From Kaistia dalseonensis (GTDB lineage Bacteria; Pseudomonadota; Alphaproteobacteria; Rhizobiales; Kaistiaceae): DNA of 64,000 bases. Below are positions 1-9,221 of the stretch, piece after piece; the first letter of the stretch is position 1, and every line of letters starts with the position of its first letter. The stretch covers positions 310,001 to 374,000 of the forward strand of contig NZ_JAUSVO010000005.1 in NCBI RefSeq assembly GCF_030814715.1, given 5' to 3'. Made by a program: the position numbers and the translations under genes. The notes below the pieces were generated by a model. It saw only the letters and a program-made list of their open reading frames with translations, was not told the DNA's origin and did no database searches.

Positions 1-500
1 AGGCGGATATCGACATTCTGGAACGCACCCACGGGAATCCAGATCATCAACAAGAGTGTGTTGACGAGTTGCACCACCACCACGCCCGTGAAGGTCCCGA
101 CGAGACCGAGGGAAAAGAAGATCGTGGCAATCGCGATATAGAGGCCGAATTTCGGAAAGGCCTGGATCGTCAGGAACGAGAGGAGCAGCAAGGACTTGCC
201 GGGAAACTCGAGCCGCGCGAAGGCATAGGCCGCCGGCAGGCAGATGATCGCCGAAAGTCCCGTGACGATCACGGAGAGCAGCAGCGACGTCCGGAACGCC
301 TCCCAGACATCGGCCCGGCCCAGCATCATGCCCCAGAAGCGAAAGCCCCATTGCGTCGGCAGGATCGAGGGATAGCGCCAGACCTCGGCGAAGGCCCAGA
401 GGAAGACGCCGGCGATCGGCAGCACGATGAAACCGACCAGGAGCAGCGTGATGAGCGCGCCGGGAAGCTCATGTACCATCTTGCGGAGGATCGCGCTCAA
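1..500 (-). CDS. ABC transporter permease, PotC/type-2 (partial, C-terminus off window)
   Basis: Inner-membrane permease subunit of an ABC importer, of the PotC/MalG type. About 166 residues are visible: a first membrane helix near residues 15-35, a periplasmic stretch, then three further hydrophobic helices (for example around SLLLSVIVTGLSAIICLPAA). The window cuts the gene just before the expected cytoplasmic EAA loop. A TTG start at 500 overlaps the stop of the upstream permease by 4 nt and would be translationally coupled. An in-frame ATG at 479 is the alternative start. It is the third gene after a binding protein and another permease. The substrate is unknown, and any ATPase gene lies outside the window. 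Confidence 0.85.
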   Translation of the reverse strand, partial: MSAILRKMVHELPGALITLLLVGFIVLPIAGVFLWAFAEVWRYPSILPTQWGFRFWGMMLGRADVWEAFRTSLLLSVIVTGLSAIICLPAAYAFARLEFPGKSLLLLSFLTIQAFPKFGLYIAIATIFFSLGLVGTFTGVVVVQLVNTLLLMIWIPVGAFQNVDIR

Positions 501-1375
501 CGGCCCGCCCTCCGGTTCGCGATGATGGTGCGGACATAGATCACGCCGGCGACCGAGCAGCAGAGGAAGGTGATCATGGCCTGCGTCGCCGCCTGCACGG
601 GATCCTGCAGATCGCCGAAAGTGCGCTGCATATAGACGCCCATCGATTCAGGTGAGGCGGGGCCGAGCAGATAGGGCTGCGTGAAGGCGCCGAAGATCCG
701 CAGGAATTCGAGCGAAAGCGCCACGATGATCGAATTCCTGATCAGCGGCAGGATGATGAAGACGAGGATGCGGAGCGGACCGGCGCCGACATCGCGCGCC
801 GCATCGATCGCCGCCTGCGGCACCTGCGACAGGCCCGAGACGAGGACGAGCAGCGTCAGCGGAATTCCCTCCCAGAGCAGGCCGATCACCGGTCCCCATG
901 TGGTCAGATAGGGCGTGCGGTAGCCATGCAACCCGGCGGCATCGAGCAGCGATTGCAGCGTGCCGTTCGGCCCGATGAAGCGGATCAGCGCATAGGCGAC
1001 GATGATGCCCGGCACGAAGAGCGGGAAGGTCGCGATCGCCTGTACGAAGGCGGGAAGCCGGCCGAAGGAAAAGCGCAGATAGAGCGCGAGCGGCAGGCAG
1101 ACCAGGAAGAGCAGCGCCACGGTCGTCGTTGTGAACCAGGCGGTGAAGCGCAGGTTGCGCAGGCTCTGATCATCGGAAAAGAAGCGCGCATAATTGGCGA
1201 GCGAGAACCTGCCGGCGCCCGCGACATCGACATTGAGCGTCGTCGAGAGCGACGACAGGATCGGATAGATGACGAGCGCCACCACGAGGATGACCGGGGC
1301 GGCGACGAGCAGGAGCCCGACGGGAAACCGTCGGGCCCGCTTTTGCCGGCCGAGCGGGGCCGAGAGAGATGTCAT
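497..1375 (-). CDS. ABC transporter permease, PotB/type-1
   Basis: Inner-membrane permease of about 292 residues, partner of the permease that overlaps its stop codon. Hydrophobic helices lie near residues 20-40, 75-95, 115-135, 160-180 and 255-280. The cytoplasmic EAA-type coupling loop is visible late in the protein (IDAARDVGAGPLRILVF), which docks on the ATPase. It belongs to the spermidine/putrescine, ferric-iron and thiamine family of permeases. It starts 10 nt after the binding-protein stop, so the three genes are one operon. The substrate cannot be read from the sequence. A divergent ROK-type regulator next to the operon hints at a sugar-like ligand rather than polyamine or iron. Confidence 0.88.
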   Translation of the reverse strand: MTSLSAPLGRQKRARRFPVGLLLVAAPVILVVALVIYPILSSLSTTLNVDVAGAGRFSLANYARFFSDDQSLRNLRFTAWFTTTTVALLFLVCLPLALYLRFSFGRLPAFVQAIATFPLFVPGIIVAYALIRFIGPNGTLQSLLDAAGLHGYRTPYLTTWGPVIGLLWEGIPLTLLVLVSGLSQVPQAAIDAARDVGAGPLRILVFIILPLIRNSIIVALSLEFLRIFGAFTQPYLLGPASPESMGVYMQRTFGDLQDPVQAATQAMITFLCCSVAGVIYVRTIIANRRAGR

Positions 1376-1385
1376 CGAGGCGCGA

Positions 1386-2534
1386 TCAGCCCCGGTTCAC
1401 ATTCGGGGCGACGTTGCGATACCAGCCATCGACCATGGCCGTCTCCCAGTCGCCGCTCGGGAAGGTCGGGATCGAGGCCGGGATGACGTCGGCATATTGC
1501 GTGCGCAGATCCGCCGGCAGATTGCTCCAGTCGACGCCGGGGAAGCCGCCGAGATCCTTCAGGACCGAGGTCTGCACGGCTTCGGACAGCAGGAATTCCG
1601 CGAATTTCAGCGCGCCGGCCTGGTGCGCCGCATTGGTCGGGATGGTGACGTGGGTGAAGCCGCCGCAGAGGGCGAGATCCTGGAGCTGGACCAGCTTGAT
1701 GGTCGGCGGCAGCACGCCCTGGGCGAGGCCCTGCAGCGCCTGATCAGACCAGGCCGGAACCATGGAGACGGCGCCATTGGCCAGAAGCTGCAGCGTCGGG
1801 GTGTTGCCGGCGGTATAGGCGCCGTTGTCATAGAGGCTCGGCGCCAGATCCGACAGGATCTTCCAGGCGCCCGGCAGCATCTTGTCAGCGGATTCCTTGC
1901 TGAAATTGGCGACCGTGAAGAGCGAGGGATCGCGGCCGTTCGCCTCGTGGATCGCGCGCTTGACGAAGTTCTGGCCCGAGCCGCCCTTGTCAGGACGATT
2001 ATAGATGAACTGGCCCGGATTGGCCTTGATCCAGGCGGTGAGCGCCTCCCAGGTGGTCGGGGCTTCCTTCACCTTGGTCGAATCATAGGCGAGCAAAACC
2101 TGCGAACCGCGATAGGGCAGGCCATAGGCGGTCTCGATGCCGAGCTTGTTGACCTTGCCGTAGGACGGCAGGTTGCTCTCGTCGAACTTGGTCCAGAGGC
2201 CGGCCTCGATCGCGCCCTTCGGGTTCAGCTCGTTGAAGCCCTCGAAGAAATCGACCTGCGGATCCGCCTTCTGCTGGAAGGCCGCGAAGGCGCGGTCGGC
2301 GATCGCCGCGAGGCCGCCGCCACCGGCGCCGCGCGTGATGACGATGTTGATCGTCAGATCCGGATTGGCGGCTTCAAAAGCCGGCTTCACGCTGTTGGCG
2401 ATCCAGTCCGACACGTTCGAATCGCTGCTCGTGAACACGTCGATACGGTCGGCGGCGAAGGCCGAGCGGACCGGCAGGACGCCGAGCGCGCCGAGCGCTG
2501 CGCCGGAGACGAGCAATTGACGGCGGTTGATCAT
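1386..2534 (-). CDS. ABC transporter substrate-binding protein, family 1 (PotD/FbpA-like)
   Basis: Periplasmic solute-binding protein of 382 residues. The N-terminus has a twin-arginine-like signal (NRRQLLVSG, then a hydrophobic stretch ending SAFAAD), suggesting export in folded form. The body (VFTSSDSNVSDW near residue 35; YGLPYRGSQVLLAYD in the middle; a WYRNVAPN tail) fits family-1 extracellular binding proteins that pair with PotB/PotC-type permeases. The reading frame stays open about 1.3 kb upstream, but ATG 2534 precedes a clear signal peptide, so I chose that start. It is first in the operon with the two permeases at the left edge. The ligand is not identifiable. Confidence 0.88.
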   Translation of the reverse strand: MINRRQLLVSGAALGALGVLPVRSAFAADRIDVFTSSDSNVSDWIANSVKPAFEAANPDLTINIVITRGAGGGGLAAIADRAFAAFQQKADPQVDFFEGFNELNPKGAIEAGLWTKFDESNLPSYGKVNKLGIETAYGLPYRGSQVLLAYDSTKVKEAPTTWEALTAWIKANPGQFIYNRPDKGGSGQNFVKRAIHEANGRDPSLFTVANFSKESADKMLPGAWKILSDLAPSLYDNGAYTAGNTPTLQLLANGAVSMVPAWSDQALQGLAQGVLPPTIKLVQLQDLALCGGFTHVTIPTNAAHQAGALKFAEFLLSEAVQTSVLKDLGGFPGVDWSNLPADLRTQYADVIPASIPTFPSGDWETAMVDGWYRNVAPNVNRG

Positions 2535-2699
2535 AACAGAACCTTTTCGGGAGGGATCGATTTCGGCGCGAACGCTAAGGCGCGCATATGACATCCCAAT
2601 GAAGGTTTTTACCCATGGCAAAGACCATTCCCGATTGCGCCGCAGCACAGGTTGAGGGCGCGGACGAACCGGCGGCGTGGTAACGTGACGGCGAAAAAG

Positions 2700-3917
2700 A
2701 TGGAAAGCAGGATGCCATTCGGGCGGGATTATCATCATCGTATTGCAGAGCGGCCGGCGCGTGAAAGCGCCCGCCCGGCGAAGGGCAATGCCGGACGCAA
2801 TCTCGTCCATGCAGCCGACCACAATGCGCGCGTCATCCTCGAAGCGCTCCGACGCCAGAGCGTGCTGACGCGGCAGGAACTCGCGGCTCTGACCGGACTG
2901 ACCGCCCCCGGGATCACCAACATCATCAAGCGGCAGATCGCGGCCGGCCTGATCCACGAGGTGACGCGCATTGCGGCCGGTGCACGTGCCGCGGGCTTCA
3001 CGATCGAGCCGGCGGGCGCGCTCGCCATGGGCGTCGATATCGATGCGGAGATGGTCTCGGCGGTCGTCATCGACTTGGCCGGCCACGTGCTGGTCCGCGA
3101 GCAGGCCAAGGCGGCGTCGACCGCAGGGAGCGATGTGATCGAGGCCGTTCGCGCCGTCATGGCCTCGGCGCGAGCCGCACTTACCGCCGGTCAATCGGAG
3201 CGGCTGCTCGGCGTGGGCGTTGCAGGCGCGGCCGAGCCCGAACGCCTGGCCGAGGCGCTGGCGCCGCTGCCGGTGATCTGCGAGCGCGATACGGCCTGCA
3301 GCGTCATCGGCGAGAGGATCTATGGTGCGCCGCCTCCGGACGGCAGCTTCGTCCAGATCCTGTTCGGCGAGAGCGTGCGCGCGGGCCTGATGATCCGAGG
3401 CACGCTCTATGACGGCACCAGCCACCGCGCCGGCCTCGTGGGCCTGATGCGCACCGGGCAGGATGGCAAGCTGCTCGACGAGGCGGCCTCGCTTGCCGGT
3501 ATCGCGCCGTTGATCGCGCGCCATGAAGCAAGTGGCGTCGATCCAGACCGTTTCATGGAGATGCTCGACGCACCGGGCCGCAAGACGGTCGAGGCCTGGA
3601 TCGACCAGACCGCATCGCACCTGCTCGATGCCATCGTCGCGATCTCCGGCTTCATCGCGCCGACAGTGATCTTCATCGGTGGACGTATTCCCCGCGATCT
3701 CGTCGAGGAACTGGTCGATCGGCTGATGGCGAGCCGGGCGCAGCGCATGCTCGGCCCGTTGATGCCGCGCTGGTTGCCGCCGATCATGCCGGCGACGCTC
3801 GGCCGCGACAGCGTCATCATCGGCGCCTCGGCCCTGCCCTTCCTCGAATATCTCCTGCCCGACCCCAGACGCCCGGCCGATCATCGCGTGATCGTCGACG
3901 AGCCGGCCGACGCCTGA
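2700..3917 (+). CDS. ROK family transcriptional regulator (divergent type)
   Basis: Probable sugar-responsive repressor of about 405 residues. An N-terminal winged helix lies near residues 45-88 (LTRQELAALTGLTAPGITNI), followed by a ROK domain starting at AMGVDIDAEMVS. The ROK core is less canonical than in the neighbouring regulator: the usual glycine-rich GSGLGGG turn is replaced by FGESVRAGLMI and the ENDA motif by ERDTACS, so sugar-kinase activity is unlikely. Starts are possible at TTG 2652, GTG 2685, ATG 2700 and ATG 2712; ATG 2700 gives the usual family length. It is divergent from the left-edge importer operon, which it probably controls, and ends 6 nt from the convergent second ROK gene. 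Confidence 0.85.
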   Translation: MESRMPFGRDYHHRIAERPARESARPAKGNAGRNLVHAADHNARVILEALRRQSVLTRQELAALTGLTAPGITNIIKRQIAAGLIHEVTRIAAGARAAGFTIEPAGALAMGVDIDAEMVSAVVIDLAGHVLVREQAKAASTAGSDVIEAVRAVMASARAALTAGQSERLLGVGVAGAAEPERLAEALAPLPVICERDTACSVIGERIYGAPPPDGSFVQILFGESVRAGLMIRGTLYDGTSHRAGLVGLMRTGQDGKLLDEAASLAGIAPLIARHEASGVDPDRFMEMLDAPGRKTVEAWIDQTASHLLDAIVAISGFIAPTVIFIGGRIPRDLVEELVDRLMASRAQRMLGPLMPRWLPPIMPATLGRDSVIIGASALPFLEYLLPDPRRPADHRVIVDEPADA

Positions 3918-3923
3918 GCCGCC

Positions 3924-5147
3924 TCAGACGGCCGGCGCACCCGCAATATTGCGCAGCCCTGTGAGCGGCGAGCGCGTCCGCTGGACGGGATCATAGGATT
4001 CGAGGCGCAGCGCATCGGCCAGCGGCATGGTCGCCGCGCCGAGCGCCGCAGCATCCTCCGAGCCGGCGGCGCGGTGGATCGGTGGCGCCGGGCGCGGGTC
4101 GAGCGCCAGATGCTCGTGGACATAGCGCAGCAATTCGTCGATCAGCCGAACGGGCAGCCTGCCGCCGATCAGCACCGCATCGGGATCGATCAGGAGCCCG
4201 ATATGGATGGCGGCATCGGCGATATAGCCGGCCGCCCGACGCAGCCAGGCCGAGACCAGCGCCCTCCCCGCCTCGTCCAGCGTCATCAGCTGGGACGGGC
4301 GATCGACGGCAATCCCGTGCCGCGCCAGATAATCATAGAGCAGGAACAGCGAGACGAGCTGGCCGAGCGGTACCACACGGTCGCCTTCGGGCTGGTCGGC
4401 GGCAATGGTCGGCAGCCAGCCGATCTCGCCGGAAAGGCCCGTCACGCCGCGATGGCAGACGCCATCCAGCACGACGCCGCCGCCAAGGCCGGAGCCGATG
4501 AAGATATAGAAGAAGCTGCGGCTCTCGACGCCGAGGCCGTAATTGAGCTCGCCGATCGTGGCGGCCGTCGCATCATTCTCGATATAGATCGGCTGGCTCG
4601 TGATCGCCGCAAAACGACCGCGCACGTCGAAGTCGGTCCATTCGGCATAGGAGGGCGGCATGCCGAGAAACGGGATTTCGCCCAGCCAGTCGGGAATGGC
4701 GAGACCGACGCCGGCCAAGCGGCGCGGATCGATGGTGCGACGACGGCGCAGCGTCGCAAACGCATCCTCGATCCGCTCGAAGACGGCTTCGGGCAGCATG
4801 AAGCGGCTCTCGTGGTGGATGCGGGCACGAACCGTGCCCGTCGCGTCGACGGCCACGATGGTCAGGTGATCGCGCGCAATGCCGACGCCGATCGCATAGC
4901 AGCCGTCGGGATTGATCTCGAGCTCGATCGCCGGCTGGCCGGGCTGACCATGGCGCCGGCGGGCTTCGATGACGAGTTGCTCGTCGATCAGCCGCTCGCT
5001 GATGCGCGCGACGGCCTGCTTGGTAAGGCCGGACCGCCGCGCGAGCTCGGTGCGCGAGATAGGTTGATAGCGCTGGATCGCGCGGAGGATCACGCCGCGA
5101 TTATGGTTCGCGGCGAGTTCGGAGTTGGAACCGGCAAGGTCATTCAT
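3924..5147 (-). CDS. ROK family transcriptional regulator
   Basis: Canonical NagC/XylR-type repressor of 407 residues. The winged helix near residues 28-63 (ISRTELARRSGLTKQAVARI) is followed by a ROK domain with ENDATAATIGE and the glycine-rich GSGLGGGVVLDG. It is the last gene of the minus-strand operon binding protein, permease, permease, alpha-mannosidase, ROK, and starts about 105 nt after the mannosidase stop. It therefore most likely senses the imported mannoside or a breakdown product and regulates the operon. Its 3' end nearly meets the first ROK gene, so two ROK regulators face each other tail to tail. Confidence 0.9.
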   Translation of the reverse strand: MNDLAGSNSELAANHNRGVILRAIQRYQPISRTELARRSGLTKQAVARISERLIDEQLVIEARRRHGQPGQPAIELEINPDGCYAIGVGIARDHLTIVAVDATGTVRARIHHESRFMLPEAVFERIEDAFATLRRRRTIDPRRLAGVGLAIPDWLGEIPFLGMPPSYAEWTDFDVRGRFAAITSQPIYIENDATAATIGELNYGLGVESRSFFYIFIGSGLGGGVVLDGVCHRGVTGLSGEIGWLPTIAADQPEGDRVVPLGQLVSLFLLYDYLARHGIAVDRPSQLMTLDEAGRALVSAWLRRAAGYIADAAIHIGLLIDPDAVLIGGRLPVRLIDELLRYVHEHLALDPRPAPPIHRAAGSEDAAALGAATMPLADALRLESYDPVQRTRSPLTGLRNIAGAPAV

Positions 5148-5252
5148 GGCCGCGGATCATCCATGGCGCAATGCGGGAGGGCAACGCGGCATTCTCGCCC
5201 GCCGCATCGCCCATCCCCGTCGTCTTGATGCCGGTCCGGGGCGGCCGCCCTG

Positions 5253-8200
5253 CTATTTGCCGAGCAGCAGGCTCCTCACCTCGAACGGCAGGATTCCGTG
5301 CGGCTTGTCGCGCGCGACGCTCTCCTCGAGCAGGTTGACATCGCCCTTGACCGACCAGCCGGATGCCGGCTCGACCGTCAGCCCACCACGGCCGCCGGCC
5401 GGCTCGTAAACGCGGAGCACGATGTCGGCGCTGTCTTCCGCCGGCTTCAGGCCAGCCAGCGCGACGGCATGGCCCTGCACGACGAGCGGAACATGCGCGC
5501 CGACCGCCACGCCCGTTGCCTTGCGTGCCAGCAGCGGCTGGTTCAGATCCTCGGCCTCGCGCAGCACGCCACCGGTGAACCAGTCGCCACCATGCGGCAT
5601 GAGCGCATAGACGAAGCTCTGCTCACCTTCATCCGCGAGCGGATCGGGATAGATCGGCGAGCGGAGCAGGCTGAGGCCGAGCACATTGTCATGAACGCTG
5701 TGGCCATACTTGGCATCGTTGAGCAGGGCGACGCCGAAGCCGGGCTCGGCCAGATCGGCAAAGCGGTGACCCGGCACCTCGAACTTCGCCGCATCCCACG
5801 AGGTATTGGTGTGGGTCGGACGGCACACGACGCCGAAGGCGCATTCGAAGGTCGCATAGGCCGAGCGGACGGCGACGGGCGTCAGCGTGCGCAACAGGAC
5901 GCGGCGGTCATGCCAGTCGAGATGCGTCTTGATGTCGATCCGGCCCGCATTGGCCCAGAGCGAATAGGTCTGCGTGATCGTCGAATCGCGGAAGCGCTTG
6001 ACGATCTTGACCGCCGCCCGATGCGGACCGCGCTCGACGATTTCGACGCTCTCGACCTCGGTCAGCTCGATGCCGTGCGCCTCATAGTCGTCCTCGAGGT
6101 CCCAGGCGTCCCAGTTGCGCGGCTTATCCATCGGATAAACCCAGAGCTGGTTGCCGCGGCCCTCGAGCGCCTCGCGGCCGGCCCGCTTGTCGTAGAGGCT
6201 GGCGATCGCGCCGTCCTTGCCGATCTCGACGCGGATATGAGCGTTCTCCAGCAGGCTCTCGCTGACCGTGAGGCCGTGGCTCGCGACAATCCCATGCGCG
6301 CCGATCACGGCGACACCCAGGGGGGCGACGGTCGCGTCGGTCGCCAGCGGACCGTCCGCTGTCTCGACGCGGAACGGCCGCTCCGAGAGCGATGGATTGA
6401 CCGCGACGATCACGTCATGGGCTTCGCCCTTCGGCAGTCTGGCGATCAGCGCGTCGAGCGCGTCCCGCTGGCGGGCAAGGCCGACATCGCGCGCTTCGGC
6501 AAGCTCGTTTTCCGCGTCGACATAGACTTCGCGAATGCCCGAACCCGGCAGGATGTCGTGGAACTCGTTCTTGAGTACGGCCCGCCAGGCCGTCTCCAGG
6601 CTTTCGGGCTTGTCGGCACCGAACAGCATGGCGAGCGATGAGATCGTTTCGGCCGTGATCAGCGCGCGCTCGGCCTCGCGATGCTTCTTCTTCGTGCCGC
6701 TCTGGGTGGTGAGCGTGGCGCGATGGAGCTCCAGATAGATCTCGCCGGACCAGACCGGCAGGGTCTTGGCCGGGATCTCATGCGCACGGGCGAAGAAATC
6801 CTCGACGCGGGCGCCCGTGAGCGCCGGAACGGCCGGGAAGTCGGCGAGTTGGGCTTGCCGGCGCAGCATTTCCGGCGTTACGCCGCCGCCGCCATCGCCA
6901 TATCCGATGGCGAGAAGGCTCTCGTCATAGATGACCTTGCCACGGAAATTCTTCCACGTGCCGATGATCGCCTCGGGCTCGGTGGAGCCATTATAGCCCC
7001 GCACGGGATTATCGAATGTGTGGGCCAGCACGCGGCTGCCGTCGAGGCCTTCCCACCAGAAGAGGTCATGGGGAAACTTGTTGGTCTCCGACCAGTTGAC
7101 CTTGATCGTGAAGAAGGAGTCGACGCCGGCCTGTTGCAGCAATTGCGGCAGCGCGCCGGAGAAGCCGAAGCAATCCGGCAGCCAGCAGACCCGATGGCGG
7201 ACTCCGAACTTCTTCTCGAAATAGCGCTGGCCGTAAAGCAACTGGCGCACGAAGCTCTCGCCGGTCGGCATGTTGGTGTCCGGCTCGACCCACATCGCGC
7301 CGACCGTTTCCCACTGGCCGTTCTTAACCTGCGCCTGGATCGCCTTGAACAGCGCCGGATCATCCTCCTCGATCTGCGCGTAATAGGCGGCGGTCGACTG
7401 GTTGAAGACGAAATCCGGGAAGGCCTCCATCAGCTGGAGCGCGGTGTGGAACGTGCGCCGCGCCTTGCGGCGGGTCTCCGCGTAGGGCCAGAGCCAGGCG
7501 AGATCGATATGGGCATGGCCCGTGATGGCGAGCTTGCCCTGCTGCGGATAGCGGGCCTTCAGCTGCACGAGCTTCTCCCGCAGGCTCGCAAAGGCCGCGA
7601 CGACGCTGGCGCGCTGGTCCTGGCGCAATCCGGCCGGATTGGGCTTCAGCGGCGGCAATTGCCAAATCTTCTGCTGCCCGCGCTGCGGCGCGGTGCGCGA
7701 TACGTAATCCTCGGTGGCCGACGGCCAGTCGAGCGCGGCGAAAGTCTGCTCGGCCGCGGCGATCAGATGCGGCACGACCTCGTGATCGCCGAGGAAGTGC
7801 GCGGCCTCCGCCACCTGGCGCAGCAGCAGCTCCAGATCCTCCACCGGCCGATCGACCAGCAGCAGGAAAGCCCTGGTCAGACGCGGCTCGCGCACTGGCT
7901 CGCCGAAGGGCAGCCGCGCAACGGCGTCGATCAGGATATCGAAACGATGGGCGGGAACCGGGAATTCCTGATGGAACGGATCAAGGCCGAAGCGCTCCGC
8001 GGCCGTGCTGCCTTCCGGCTGCAACGCGATCAGGCTCTCGCCACCGACATCGAGGCTGAGGCGGGTATCCTCAAGCGACCAATGCTCCGGCACAACGGCC
8101 TTCGCATCGAGCTTCAGCACGCCTTCCTTCTTCGGCCAGAAGGCGCCGAGCGCGATCGGCGCGCCCTCGAAATTCCAGCCATCGATCGCGACGACCTCGC

Positions 8201-8273
8201 GATCACGCCAGAAGCCCAGTTCCTCGACGCGCACATTGATGCGATCCAGCCTCTGCTGGAGGGTGAGCGACAT
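5253..8273 (-). CDS. Alpha-mannosidase, glycoside hydrolase family 38
   Basis: Cytoplasmic alpha-mannosidase of 1006 residues with no signal peptide, releasing mannose from alpha-mannosides. The GH38 metal motif GHAHIDLAW is near residue 250. The nucleophile motif WLPDCFGFSG near residue 367 carries the catalytic Asp. ETVGAMWVEPD lies between them, and C-terminal beta-sandwich domains follow. Length matches bacterial GH38 enzymes. ATG 8273 was chosen because GGAG lies 10 nt upstream; the frame continues 69 nt further without a good ribosome site. It follows two CUT1 permeases and a binding protein and precedes a ROK repressor, so the importer probably supplies short alpha-mannosides or mannosylated compounds that are hydrolysed inside the cell. 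Confidence 0.95.
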   Translation of the reverse strand: MSLTLQQRLDRINVRVEELGFWRDREVVAIDGWNFEGAPIALGAFWPKKEGVLKLDAKAVVPEHWSLEDTRLSLDVGGESLIALQPEGSTAAERFGLDPFHQEFPVPAHRFDILIDAVARLPFGEPVREPRLTRAFLLLVDRPVEDLELLLRQVAEAAHFLGDHEVVPHLIAAAEQTFAALDWPSATEDYVSRTAPQRGQQKIWQLPPLKPNPAGLRQDQRASVVAAFASLREKLVQLKARYPQQGKLAITGHAHIDLAWLWPYAETRRKARRTFHTALQLMEAFPDFVFNQSTAAYYAQIEEDDPALFKAIQAQVKNGQWETVGAMWVEPDTNMPTGESFVRQLLYGQRYFEKKFGVRHRVCWLPDCFGFSGALPQLLQQAGVDSFFTIKVNWSETNKFPHDLFWWEGLDGSRVLAHTFDNPVRGYNGSTEPEAIIGTWKNFRGKVIYDESLLAIGYGDGGGGVTPEMLRRQAQLADFPAVPALTGARVEDFFARAHEIPAKTLPVWSGEIYLELHRATLTTQSGTKKKHREAERALITAETISSLAMLFGADKPESLETAWRAVLKNEFHDILPGSGIREVYVDAENELAEARDVGLARQRDALDALIARLPKGEAHDVIVAVNPSLSERPFRVETADGPLATDATVAPLGVAVIGAHGIVASHGLTVSESLLENAHIRVEIGKDGAIASLYDKRAGREALEGRGNQLWVYPMDKPRNWDAWDLEDDYEAHGIELTEVESVEIVERGPHRAAVKIVKRFRDSTITQTYSLWANAGRIDIKTHLDWHDRRVLLRTLTPVAVRSAYATFECAFGVVCRPTHTNTSWDAAKFEVPGHRFADLAEPGFGVALLNDAKYGHSVHDNVLGLSLLRSPIYPDPLADEGEQSFVYALMPHGGDWFTGGVLREAEDLNQPLLARKATGVAVGAHVPLVVQGHAVALAGLKPAEDSADIVLRVYEPAGGRGGLTVEPASGWSVKGDVNLLEESVARDKPHGILPFEVRSLLLGK

Positions 8274-8378
8274 TTGAAGAATTCTCCGTAAGGTCAGTTG
8301 ACGTGGTGCCGCGCGGAGGGAGTTCCGGCGGCGAAACTTCAATGATGAGCACCGTTGGCAATGATAGCGCCATGGCCG

Positions 8379-9221
8379 TCACCCCTTGACGGCGCCAGCC
8401 GTGAGCGCACCCACGATCATGCGTTGCAGTAGCAGGAACGCGACGATGGCCGGGACCACGGCGACAAGGCAAGCCGCCGCGAGCACCTGCGTCGATGAGG
8501 CATTCGACGTGCCGGCGAAGGCAAAGATCGCGACCGAGATCGGCAGCTTGGAGTCGCTGCTGAGCAGCAGGAACGGAATGAGGAACTGCGACCAGTTCAG
8601 GATCATGATCAGGATGAAGGCCGACGCGATGCCCGGCCCGATCAGGGGCAGCGTGATGCGCCGGAAAATGCCGAAGCGCGAGCATCCATCGATCTGCGCT
8701 GCCTCTTCGAGCGACTTCGGAATGCCGTCGATCGAGCTCTTCAACAGCCAGACCGCCATCGGCACGCTGACGGCGATATAGATCATCGTGACGCCGAAAT
8801 GGCCGTCGAGAAGGCCGAGCGTCGCCATGTAGCGATAGAGCGGCACGAGGATGACGAGCGGCGATACCATCTGGAACGCCAGGATCGACATCATCAGCGA
8901 GTTGCGGCTCGAAAAGTGGAAGCGCGAAAAGGCGTAGGCCGCCGGCGCCGCCACGATCAGGCAGCCGATGCCGCCGAGCGCCGACAGCTTCAGACCGTTC
9001 CAGAGATAGTTGATGAAGGCTGGATCGGAGAGAATCTGCTCGAAATTGGCGATCGTCGGATGTTTCGGAATGAAGCGGCTGGCGCCGAGATAAACTTCCT
9101 GCCGCGTGCGCAGCGAGAGCGACAACAGCCACAGAAGCGGGATGAGGAAGAAGGCGGCAATGACGATCGCGATGATATAGGTCGCGATGTCGCCAAGCTT
9201 TTCACGGGTTTCCGAGCTCAT
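8379..9221 (-). CDS. Carbohydrate ABC transporter permease, MalG-type (CUT1)
   Basis: Inner-membrane permease of 280 residues with six predicted helices. The EAA loop (IPKSLEEAAQIDGCSRFGIF, about residues 168-187) is the MalG-type form. Its ATG overlaps the stop of the upstream MalF-type gene by 4 nt (ATGA), so the two permeases are translationally coupled and probably form the heterodimeric pore. No ATPase lies in the operon; CUT1 systems often borrow a shared MsmK/UgpC-type ATPase encoded elsewhere. The downstream alpha-mannosidase points to a mannose-containing substrate. Confidence 0.93.
   Translation of the reverse strand: MSSETREKLGDIATYIIAIVIAAFFLIPLLWLLSLSLRTRQEVYLGASRFIPKHPTIANFEQILSDPAFINYLWNGLKLSALGGIGCLIVAAPAAYAFSRFHFSSRNSLMMSILAFQMVSPLVILVPLYRYMATLGLLDGHFGVTMIYIAVSVPMAVWLLKSSIDGIPKSLEEAAQIDGCSRFGIFRRITLPLIGPGIASAFILIMILNWSQFLIPFLLLSSDSKLPISVAIFAFAGTSNASSTQVLAAACLVAVVPAIVAFLLLQRMIVGALTAGAVKG

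Noticed and set aside
2535-3884. A 450-codon N-terminal extension of the binding protein at 1386-2534
   Set aside because: The extension is antisense to the ROK gene, and the real signal peptide begins at ATG 2534.
6681-8291. A 536-codon open frame on the plus strand
   Set aside because: Antisense to the alpha-mannosidase, which has all GH38 motifs.
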